Positions 6,329-13,043 of a stretch of DNA of 13,083 nucleotides are shown here, one piece after another; within the stretch, counting starts at the first letter, position 1, and every line of letters begins with the position of its first letter. The notes beneath the pieces are model-generated. The model ran no database searches, was not told the origin of the DNA, and saw only the letters and a program-made list of their open reading frames with translations. The position numbers and the translations under genes were made by a program. Location of the stretch: the NCBI GenBank assembly GCA_038231615.1, contig JBBRLA010000187.1, positions 1-13,083 of the forward strand. The letters are read 5' to 3'. The stretch is from JBBRLA01 sp038231615 (lineage in GTDB: Bacteria; Myxococcota_A; Polyangia; Palsa-1104; JAEUJZ01).

Positions 6329-9160
6329 TCAGGTGTGTGCCGCCGCCGGGCCCTTCACCGGCAGCCAGACGATAAAGCGGGTTTTGCCGGACTCGGACGC
6401 CACGTCAATCCTGCCGCCGTGCTTTCGGATGATGCCCTGTACGATGTCGAGCCCGAGGCCGGTGCCCTCGCCCTTGTGCTTGGTGGTGAAGAATGGCTCG
6501 AAGATGCGGGGCAGCACGCCTTCGGGGATGCCCGGCCCGTTGTCCTCTATGGCGACCCACACGTAGCCCTCGCCGTCGGCGGGCGCGCTATCGGAGAACG
6601 GCTCCTGGTCCGGTTCATACTGGCGCAACGGCCCGGTCAGGCGCAGGCCGGGCAGCTCGCCGGTGCGGGAGGAGGTCCGCTCGGCCGCCGGGCGCGGGGC
6701 GGCGGGGCCCGTGGCGGGCGGCAGGGTCATGGTGTGGCCGGTCTCGATGGTGATCTCGTTGGGTGCGGGGGGGTCGGGGCGCTCGTTGAGCGCCTGGACC
6801 GCATTGTGCAACAGGTTGGTCCAGACCTGGTTCAACTCGTCTACGTAGGCGTAAATGGCGGGCACTTTTCCGTACTTGCGCGTCAATAAAATACCATATT
6901 TGAGTTCGCTGTGCAGGATGATCAGGGTCGTCTCAAGCCCTTCGTGCACGTCCGTGAGCACGACCCGGGCCTGATCGAGATGAGAATAGCTCTTCAGGGC
7001 CCCGACAATCCGGGTAATTTGCACGATGGCGGCACGAATTTGGTGCGCGTTGCGGTGCAAGTAGGCCCGTTGCTCCAGATACCCCACCATCACGGTCAGG
7101 GCGTGCACCGGTTGCACGCTATGAGTTGGCCTTGGGCCTTGGGCCAGGTGGGTCGACTGGGTTTTGCCGGACGGGTCGGCCCACAGGGTGCGGGCGGCGT
7201 CGGCCAGCTCCCTCATGATGGGGTCCTTCACGTCCAGTTCGGCCGCGATGTGGCAGGTGTCCAAGAGCGCGGTCGATTCGTCGGGACCCGATTGTGGATC
7301 GCACAGATCGCCCAGGTCGGCGGCCAGATCGCGGGCGCGGCGGCGCACCTGCGCCGGGGCCGGCAGCACCCCGGCATGGAGATTTGGGGCGATGTCGTCA
7401 CAGGTCTGAAGGAACCGGGCGCGGATCGCCTCGGGCATGGGCAGCTCGGCAAGCTGACGGGCCCGTTCGCCCATGCGCACTACGTTTTCCTGCAGGGAAT
7501 CGGCGGCGCCACGAATGGCCGCTGCCGGAGAGTTGATCTCGTGGGCCACGCCGGCCACCAGCTGTCCCAGGCCCGCCAGGCGTTCAGACAAGAGGAGCTG
7601 CGCCTGTGCCAGCCGCAGGTTCTCAACAACCCGGGCCAGCTCCTGGTTGGCCATGACCAGATCCAGGGTGCGCTCCTTGACCCGCAACTCCAGGTCCTCG
7701 GAGGACCGCTGCACCTCATCGTAGAGCCGGGCGTTGGAGATCGCGGTGGAGGCCTGGTCGGCCACGGTGGCCAGAAGCTGTAGATCGGAGTCGGTGAAGC
7801 GTTGCCTCCCGCGGGAGCGGGTGATCATGAGGACGCCCAGGATGCTGCCCTGCTGATCGAGGGGGGCGGCCATGAGCGAACCCGAGAGGCCGCCATGGCG
7901 AGCGGCTGCAGCCAGCTCGGGGTCCTTGCCCAGGTCGTCGATGCGCACCCTGCCGCCGCGGCGCACCAGCACCTCGCCCAGGGCGGCGACGGCATCGGCG
8001 GCGGCGGGATCGATGCGCACCCCGGCGCCCAGGGAATAGCGCATCCCCGGACCCACCAAGACCAGGGCGCCGCGCCGGGCGGCGAAGACCGCCACCACCT
8101 CGCTGACGATCTTGCGCAGGGCCTCTTCCAGATCGAGCACCGAGGAGATGGCCCGGCCGATGGCATGCAGGGTGGTGAGTTCGCGGACGCGGGCGCCCAG
8201 GCGCGCCTCGTTCTCGCGCATGGCGTCGATGAGCTGGGCGAAGACCCGCGAAAGGTCGCCCAGTTCGTCGCCCCGGCGCAGGATCTTCTCGTCGAGCGGG
8301 GTGAGGCGGAAGAGGTCGAGGGTGCGCGGGGCGAAAAGCTCGGGGTTGTAGGGTGCGTCCAGCCCCGGGCCGCGGGGCGAGAGGGCGGCCACTCGATCGT
8401 GCAGCCGGCCGAGCAGCCGGGTCAGGCGGACGGGCAGGAGCAGGGCCGAGGCGACAAGAAAAAGGATGAGCCCCAGGGGAATGAGGTCGCGCACGTCGTT
8501 TGCCTGGGGCATCGGCTGGAGCAGGAGCAGGACCAGGCGCTGGCAGCCGAGGTCGTGGGGGAGCTTGCCGGTGAAGCCGATAAAGGCCGCCAGGCGTCGC
8601 TGCCCTTGAACGTCGAGCGGGCGGAAAAGGGGCAGGTTGCCCTCCAGCACCGCCGCGGCCAGGTCGGAGGGGATGGGCGGGGCGGCCGGAAAAGGATCGA
8701 CGGGAGCCGGGTTGACCCTGGAGGAGAGGGTGGAGAGCAGCACGCGGTCGCCGCTGTACAGGGCCAGATCGTAGCCGGCGTGGCGCCGCACGTCGAGCAG
8801 CCTGGGGCGGGCCTGGTCGATGAGGGCAGCGCATCCGCTGGTGGCGGACTGGGCCAGGATCACCTGCTGCAGGAGCACCGCTGCCCGGCGCAGTTCGTCC
8901 TCGGCGGCGCGGCGTTTCTGCTCGCGGGAGGCGGCGCTGGCGACGGCGAGCAAGACCAGACCGGTCAGGAGCACCCAGAGCGTGAGGCGCCTTCGCAACC
9001 CCAGCAGGCGCCGCGGAGGGGACTGTGCCGGCGTGATCGGGATGACGATGGACTGCGCCTCGGACAGGAAGGGGCCGGAGCGATACTCGGCAGGGCGGTA
9101 TTCCGCTGGGAGGAAGTCTGCGCGTGGCGGGCCCTCGCGCCCACCGCTGGCGGTCGCCAT
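6329..9160 (-). CDS. Membrane sensor histidine kinase (2 TM, HAMP, GAF, HisKA, HATPase)
   Basis: 943 residues. TM1 is at ~60-76 and TM2 at ~226-246, enclosing a ~150-residue extracytoplasmic sensor with no motif I recognise. A HAMP-like linker (~245-325) and a GAF domain (~335-480) follow, then a coiled coil into the dimerisation domain with phospho-acceptor H540 in GVAHEINSP. A ~150-residue insert (~560-705) separates the two dimerisation helices; the second helix reads IRAAIVQITRIVGALKSYS. The ATPase has its N box at 780-790 (N782, N786), G1 DNGPG at 873-877, F box EPFFTTK at 888-894 and G2 GEGTGLGL at 897-904, so it should be active. A Pro-rich insert of ~70 residues (792-862) sits between the N and G1 boxes. 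The 57-residue cytoplasmic N-terminus contains a PAEYR doublet. It starts at ATG 9160, 57 bp after the Ser/Thr kinase gene; the ribosome site is weak. It ends 8 bp before the diguanylate cyclase gene. Confidence 0.93.
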   Translation of the reverse strand: MATASGGREGPPRADFLPAEYRPAEYRSGPFLSEAQSIVIPITPAQSPPRRLLGLRRRLTLWVLLTGLVLLAVASAASREQKRRAAEDELRRAAVLLQQVILAQSATSGCAALIDQARPRLLDVRRHAGYDLALYSGDRVLLSTLSSRVNPAPVDPFPAAPPIPSDLAAAVLEGNLPLFRPLDVQGQRRLAAFIGFTGKLPHDLGCQRLVLLLLQPMPQANDVRDLIPLGLILFLVASALLLPVRLTRLLGRLHDRVAALSPRGPGLDAPYNPELFAPRTLDLFRLTPLDEKILRRGDELGDLSRVFAQLIDAMRENEARLGARVRELTTLHAIGRAISSVLDLEEALRKIVSEVVAVFAARRGALVLVGPGMRYSLGAGVRIDPAAADAVAALGEVLVRRGGRVRIDDLGKDPELAAAARHGGLSGSLMAAPLDQQGSILGVLMITRSRGRQRFTDSDLQLLATVADQASTAISNARLYDEVQRSSEDLELRVKERTLDLVMANQELARVVENLRLAQAQLLLSERLAGLGQLVAGVAHEINSPAAAIRGAADSLQENVVRMGERARQLAELPMPEAIRARFLQTCDDIAPNLHAGVLPAPAQVRRRARDLAADLGDLCDPQSGPDESTALLDTCHIAAELDVKDPIMRELADAARTLWADPSGKTQSTHLAQGPRPTHSVQPVHALTVMVGYLEQRAYLHRNAHQIRAAIVQITRIVGALKSYSHLDQARVVLTDVHEGLETTLIILHSELKYGILLTRKYGKVPAIYAYVDELNQVWTNLLHNAVQALNERPDPPAPNEITIETGHTMTLPPATGPAAPRPAAERTSSRTGELPGLRLTGPLRQYEPDQEPFSDSAPADGEGYVWVAIEDNGPGIPEGVLPRIFEPFFTTKHKGEGTGLGLDIVQGIIRKHGGRIDVASESGKTRFIVWLPVKGPAAAHT

Positions 9161-9217
9161 CCCGGAAGCGTACGCGATCTCGGCGCGTCAGGCCAGCAAG
9201 ATTGTGCGGCCAGGAGC

Positions 9218-10990
9218 CTAACCCCGGCGGGTCAGAAAGATCGCGAGCAGGACCACGGCGGCGACGACAAGCAAGAGCGGCAGGACGCGGCTGGGGGAGA
9301 GGATCTGATCCCGCACCCCGGCCAGCAGCTCTGCGACCGATGGCGATTGCTGCGAGGGACAGGATGAGGCGGCGGAAGACGGCCCCACGGGCTGCGATGC
9401 GGCGGGGCGGAATGGGGAACCCGGGTCGGCGGGGGCCTGCGGCAAACCGGAGCGCGTGGATGGGGGGTCAGCGGCATCTGCCGGCGGGCCGGCGGGGGCC
9501 TGCGGCAAACCGGAGCGCGTGGATGGGGGGTCAGCGGCATCTGTCGGCGGGCCGGCCCGTGCCGGGGAATCGGGCGGGACATAGGTCTCGATCAGGTAGC
9601 GTTCGACCGACTCGCGCTCCGACTGGACGCGCGCGGACTGCGCCACCTCGCGCCGGTCTTGCGCGTGGGCCTGCCGGCTCTGCGCGCTGTCGAGAAGAAG
9701 CGCGGCCTGCTCGGCGGCGGCGCGGCGGATCTCGGCGCTCGCCTCGTCTTTGCTGTCCTTGCCGGTCGCCTCCAGTTCCTTGAAAAGCTTGATTGCCCGC
9801 GCGCCGTTGCTGGTGCGGCGCCTGCGGTGGAACACTCGCTTGCTCGGGCAAGCGTGAAGCGCCTGGCCTGGCTGGTCTTCCTCCTGGCCTTCTTCGCCTT
9901 CTGGGTCCGGGTTGAGATCGTCGATGTCGTGCAGCAGCACCACGGTGGAGGAGGCCGCTGATGGGCCCCGCAGGTCCCCGAGCGCTTCCTCCACGTCCGC
10001 TTCTCCTGACAGGGCATTCAGCAGGGCCAGCCACAGGGCCGAGGGCGAGGCGAAGCGCTCGTCGGGGGACTTGTGACAGGCCATCTCGACCACCGCGTCC
10101 AGCGCCGGTGCCAGGCCTGGGAGGAGCTGGCTGGGTCGCGGGGCCTCGCCCAGGGAGATCAGGGAGATCACCGCGGCGGCCTGGGGCGCCCCGAAGGCCA
10201 CCGCGCCGGTGAGACACTCATGAAGCAGTGCCCCCAGGGAGAACACGTCGGCCCGGCCGTCGACTGACCGCGGCGCCTTCGGCGCTTCGCGATCGATTAA
10301 CCGCGGCGCCGCTTCGCAACCGATGGCGGCCTCGTCTCCCCCAAGCTGCTCCGGGGCCAGGTAGGACAGGGGCCCCAGCAGCGGATGGGTACCGATGCCG
10401 CCCTCGCCGTGGCGCAGGTGGTGCATGCCGAAGTCGAGGATCTGGAGCGTGTCCTCCGCCGGGCCGCGGGCGAGGTGCCCGAGGATCAGGTTCTCCGGCT
10501 TGAGGTCCCCGTGGATCACCCCGTGGGCATGGGCGGCGTCGAGCGCCCCGCAAAGGACCACGAAGAGGCGGGAGAGTTCCGGCAGGCGCAGGGGACCGCG
10601 CAGGAGGCGCTGTCGCAGGGATTCGCCGTGCCAAAGCTCGCGCACCAGGATGGGGATGCCGTCCTCGGTGAAGTGCAGGTCCGCGGCGCCGCCCTGGAGG
10701 TGCGGGTGGTGGAGGCCGCCGATCTCCTGGTTGTCGTGGCGCAGGCGCACCAGGGCGGCGGTCAACGCGGCGAGTTCCGGCTTCAGCACCTTGACGGCGC
10801 AGGGGGTTTGCCGGCGGACGTTCCAGGCGTTGTACACCTTTCCCGAGGGACCCTGGCCCAGCAGGGCGTCGAGCCGGTAGATACCCAGGAGGATGGCGCC
10901 GCGCAGGGCCCCCTGTGCGCTGTCGGGGGGCCTGGGCGTACCCAAGAGGATGGGCGGGGACATCCCGGAAGTGTGGGCGGGCTTGGGCAT
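9218..10990 (-). CDS. Tail-anchored Ser/Thr protein kinase (PknB/Hanks type) with Pro-rich repeat linker
   Basis: 590 residues from ATG 10990 (ATG 10963 and an upstream GTG at 11047 are possible; none has a clear ribosome site). The kinase domain spans ~38-345: Gly-rich loop LGQGPSGKVY (44-53), ATP-binding K67 in AVKVL, helix C E89, catalytic loop HGDLKPEN (160-167; base D162), DFG at 186-188, APE at 212-214 and the helix F aspartate D248 in ADVFSLG. Arg before the catalytic Asp is replaced by Gly, so it is a non-RD kinase, often not dependent on activation-loop phosphorylation. Between APE and helix F there are ~21 extra residues (223-243), encoded by a repeat that also occurs elsewhere in the window. 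Beyond the domain come an acidic stretch, a basic RRRR stretch, a charged helical region (~400-470), two 21-residue Pro-rich repeats (480-521) and a C-terminal TM (570-586) ending in TRRG. The kinase thus faces the cytoplasm, anchored by its C-terminus. It is the first gene of the signalling operon. Confidence 0.93.
   Translation of the reverse strand: MPKPAHTSGMSPPILLGTPRPPDSAQGALRGAILLGIYRLDALLGQGPSGKVYNAWNVRRQTPCAVKVLKPELAALTAALVRLRHDNQEIGGLHHPHLQGGAADLHFTEDGIPILVRELWHGESLRQRLLRGPLRLPELSRLFVVLCGALDAAHAHGVIHGDLKPENLILGHLARGPAEDTLQILDFGMHHLRHGEGGIGTHPLLGPLSYLAPEQLGGDEAAIGCEAAPRLIDREAPKAPRSVDGRADVFSLGALLHECLTGAVAFGAPQAAAVISLISLGEAPRPSQLLPGLAPALDAVVEMACHKSPDERFASPSALWLALLNALSGEADVEEALGDLRGPSAASSTVVLLHDIDDLNPDPEGEEGQEEDQPGQALHACPSKRVFHRRRRTSNGARAIKLFKELEATGKDSKDEASAEIRRAAAEQAALLLDSAQSRQAHAQDRREVAQSARVQSERESVERYLIETYVPPDSPARAGPPTDAADPPSTRSGLPQAPAGPPADAADPPSTRSGLPQAPADPGSPFRPAASQPVGPSSAASSCPSQQSPSVAELLAGVRDQILSPSRVLPLLLVVAAVVLLAIFLTRRG
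9428..9553 (-). repeat. Two tandem 63-bp repeats in the kinase linker
   Basis: Copies at 9428-9490 and 9491-9553 differ at one base only (9481 C, 9544 T), giving 21-residue units of the type GPPADAADPPSTRSGLPQAPA. They lie in the Pro-rich linker just before the C-terminal membrane anchor, so copy number sets the reach of the kinase from the membrane. The near identity points to a recent duplication. Confidence 0.97.
10261..10326. repeat. Dispersed ~30-bp repeat, two tandem degenerate units inside the kinase-domain coding region
   Basis: Unit 1 is 10261-10293 (33 bp, CGACTGACCGCGGCGCC...), unit 2 is 10294-10320 (27 bp, CGATTAACCGCGGCGCC...), and a third CGAT starts at 10321. The stretch 10265-10297 aligns with 13051-13081 at 28 of 33 columns (my hand alignment). 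Unit 1 contains a GCGCC-TTC-GGCGC hairpin. All unit lengths are multiples of three. On the minus strand it encodes kinase residues ~223-243 (IGCEAAPRL then IDREAPKAPRS), which typical kinases lack at this point. Confidence 0.8.
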
Positions 10991-11161
10991 GACGACGTAT
11001 ACAGGATGACATATGTATATGTGAGAGGAGAAACGATCTTGATCCACGGGGTGTCGTGGCCGGTGGGAGGCCGGAGGAAGGATCGTTGGCAGCTTTCGTG
11101 GATCATGGTAGGTTGCGCGCGTCTTGCCACGAACTGGGCATTGACCGAGGAAAGAAGCGAC
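10991..11161. promoter_or_regulatory. Divergent control region between the signalling operon and a lipoprotein gene
   Basis: This 171-bp stretch separates the kinase start (10990, minus) from the lipoprotein start (11162, plus) and should hold both promoters. It contains an AT-rich island unusual for the window: GTATAC at 10997-11002 and the inverted repeat ACATAT-GT-ATATGT at 11009-11022. Further right are two interleaved inverted repeats: AACGATC (11032-11038) with GATCGTT (11081-11087), and TGATCCACG (11040-11048) with CGTGGATCA (11097-11105). I cannot place -10 and -35 elements with confidence. An alternative GTG start for the kinase at 11047 would overlap much of this. Confidence 0.45.
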
Positions 11162-11812
11162 ATGGCCTACTTCAGCACCCGTCTCCCTGCCTCGTCACTT
11201 GATTCTGGTGATTCCGGTCGTCGGCGTGGGACGCTGGGCCTGGCCCTCGGACTGCTTGCGTCGTGTCTGGTGGTGGCTGGCTGCGAGACCAGCGACCCCT
11301 GCCCGAAGAATGAGGCGTCCTGCTTCGGCCTGACGCTGATCGGCGGCACCAAGCCGGATGATTTGCACTACACCAACGTATCGATAAAGGTCAGCGGCGC
11401 CTCGGGGGACCTGGTGTCACAAAGCGTCGCCGACCTGACCCGGACCGCTGACGCGGGGGTGCAGGGCCTGTTGACCTTCCAACTGCCCGACAGCTTTAGC
11501 GGGCTGCCGGACGACCATCCGCCCAAGGATGTCATTGACGCGATCCCGGCGGACAGCGACAAGGTGGCGAAACTCATAGAACTGCGCAAGACCGATCCCC
11601 GGCGCATCACCATCGCCGTCGATGGCACCGAGATGCACGGGGCCATGGAGGCGGGCAAGGTCCACTGGGACAGTACCGCGGAAGAGAACAAGCGGATTAT
11701 GGCCGCCGCTACCGAGCCCAGCGAGTGGCTGAATCTGCTTTACTTCAGGGTCGGCAAGGACCAGTACGTCGACTTCCGCGCCTTTCTTCTTCCGGTCAAG
11801 ACCACAAGCTAG
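11162..11812 (+). CDS. Putative lipoprotein of unknown function
   Basis: 216 residues from ATG 11162, chosen because GAGGAAAG precedes it at 11147-11154; an in-frame ATG at 11105 without such a site would add 19 residues. Residues 20-41 are RRR, a hydrophobic core and the lipobox VVAGC, with the lipidated Cys at 41, so it is an envelope lipoprotein. Two more cysteines (47 and 54) lie just after the anchor and could form a disulfide. The mature part (~175 residues) has a beta-like opening (DDLHYTNVSIKVSGASG), a helical, charged middle (residues ~120-150) and a closing FRVGKDQYVDFRAFLLPV. No motif identifies a family. It is transcribed divergently from the signalling operon, which makes it a candidate target or partner, but only by position. 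Confidence 0.82.
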   Translation: MAYFSTRLPASSLDSGDSGRRRGTLGLALGLLASCLVVAGCETSDPCPKNEASCFGLTLIGGTKPDDLHYTNVSIKVSGASGDLVSQSVADLTRTADAGVQGLLTFQLPDSFSGLPDDHPPKDVIDAIPADSDKVAKLIELRKTDPRRITIAVDGTEMHGAMEAGKVHWDSTAEENKRIMAAATEPSEWLNLLYFRVGKDQYVDFRAFLLPVKTTS

Positions 11813-11830
11813 GACCCCGCTAGGACCCCG
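11809..11830 (+). repeat. 11-bp tandem duplication over a stop codon
   Basis: CTAGGACCCCG occurs at 11809-11819 and 11820-11830 without a gap. The first copy carries the TAG stop of the lipoprotein gene (11810-11812). The following region to 11990 (160 bp) is non-coding; it holds a weak GGGCC-GAC-GGCCC hairpin at 11889-11901 and otherwise nothing I can identify. Confidence 0.85.
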
Positions 11831-11990
11831 GCGGGCCTTCCAATCAGGCGGGACTGCGATTATTCTCAAGAACCACAGTTGAACTCAAGGGCCGACGGCC
11901 CCTGGCCGATGTCTGGAATGCGCCGAGGGCACAGGCGATCGGCGAATGGTTAACTCACAGTCCGATTAATATGAGCTAGGATACGAGAAA

Positions 11991-13019
11991 ATGAAGAATA
12001 CCAAGATTGGAGTCATTGGCGCGGGGCTCATGGGGGAACGCCACGCACGGGTGCTGCGCGGTTTACCAGAGGCTGAACTCATCGGGATCAGCGACCTAGA
12101 TCAGGTCCGGGGGCGGCTGGTCGCGGATCGGTACCGGGCGGGCTTCTTCGAGTCCTATGGGCAGCTCCTCGAAAAGATCGACGCGATCGCCGTGGCGACG
12201 CCGACGCCGCTGCATTATGAACAGGTGAAGCAGGCGCTGCATGCGGGGGTCCATGTTTTTGTCGAAAAGGCCATCACCCAGTATGTCGAGCAGGGGGAAG
12301 AGCTGGATGCCCTGGCGAAGCAGAAGGGGCTGATCCTGCAGGTCGGTCACATCGAGCGCTTCAACCCCGTGTACACGGAACTGAAGAAGATCATGCGGGA
12401 GTTCAAGCCGGTGGCGGTGTCCTTCCGCCGGCTCTCCAGCTTCGCCGCCAGCAACCTGGCCGTCGATGTGGTCCTGGATCTGATGATCCATGACATCGAC
12501 CTGGCCTTCGACCTGTGCCAGGGGCTCTACGCCAACGACCTGCGCTCGATCGGCCGGGTGGTGCGTTCCCGTGAGATCGACCACGCGGTGGCCCACCTGG
12601 GGTTCCTCGATGGGCCGATGTGCACCTTCGTCGCCTCGCGGGTGACGGAGCACAAGGTGCGCTGCATCGACGTCACCGCGCAGGAGGCCTTCGTCGAGGC
12701 AGACCTTTTGCGCAAGGAGATCCACATCCACCGCAACGTCTCGTCGCAGTATCAGATCTCCGGCGACACGGTGAAGTACCAGCAGCGCAGCGTGGTCGAG
12801 CAGTTGCAGATCCCCGCCGCCGAGCCGCTGCACGTCGAGATGACCGACTTCGTCCAGTGCGTGCGCGAGCAGCGTCCGCCGACAGTCACTGCCAGCGACG
12901 GGGTGCGTGCGCTGAAGGCGGTGCGCGACATCATCCAGCAGATCACCGTGAAGGGGAAAGCGCACTCGTCGTCCTCCGCCCAGACGCCGGACTGGGCGAC
13001 CCAGAAGCTGATCTGGTAA
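11991..13019 (+). CDS. Gfo/Idh/MocA-family NAD(P)-dependent oxidoreductase, possibly UDP-GlcNAc 3-dehydrogenase (GnnA-like)
   Basis: 342 residues. The N-terminal Rossmann fold has GAGLMG at 10-15 and VATPTPLHYEQ at 68-78, then the family's EK motif at 92-93 (EKAI here, where Pro usually follows the Lys). The C-terminal substrate domain carries VGHIERFNP (118-126) and DLMIHDIDL (163-171) with the probable catalytic H167. Family members oxidise or reduce sugars and nucleotide sugars. The GHIERFNP motif and overall length resemble enzymes next to lipid A genes that oxidise UDP-GlcNAc at C3 for 2,3-diamino lipid A (GnnA) and related WlbA-type enzymes; this is my recollection of the families, not a search. 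No lpx gene or gnnB-like transaminase gene is inside the window. The ATG at 11991 has AGGA at 11978-11981. The C-terminal ~20 residues (SSSSAQTPDWATQKLIW) look like a divergent tail. Family is secure, substrate uncertain. Confidence 0.92.
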   Translation: MKNTKIGVIGAGLMGERHARVLRGLPEAELIGISDLDQVRGRLVADRYRAGFFESYGQLLEKIDAIAVATPTPLHYEQVKQALHAGVHVFVEKAITQYVEQGEELDALAKQKGLILQVGHIERFNPVYTELKKIMREFKPVAVSFRRLSSFAASNLAVDVVLDLMIHDIDLAFDLCQGLYANDLRSIGRVVRSREIDHAVAHLGFLDGPMCTFVASRVTEHKVRCIDVTAQEAFVEADLLRKEIHIHRNVSSQYQISGDTVKYQQRSVVEQLQIPAAEPLHVEMTDFVQCVREQRPPTVTASDGVRALKAVRDIIQQITVKGKAHSSSSAQTPDWATQKLIW

Positions 13020-13043
13020 GGCGCGCCCAAATGATGTCTTCGC

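Noticed and set aside
7802..9367. A 521-codon open frame on the plus strand opposite the histidine kinase
   Set aside because: It is antisense to a kinase with all motifs intact, its protein is Gly/Gln/Arg-rich without domains, and such long mirror frames are common in GC-rich DNA.
10385..11161. Long in-frame upstream extension of the lipoprotein gene 11162-11812
   Set aside because: The extension is antisense to the kinase gene and would bury the lipoprotein signal peptide mid-protein; ATG 11162 has a good ribosome site.
12096..12965. Minus-strand frame of 289 codons over the oxidoreductase gene
   Set aside because: It is Asp/His/Arg-rich shadow coding opposite a secure family member.
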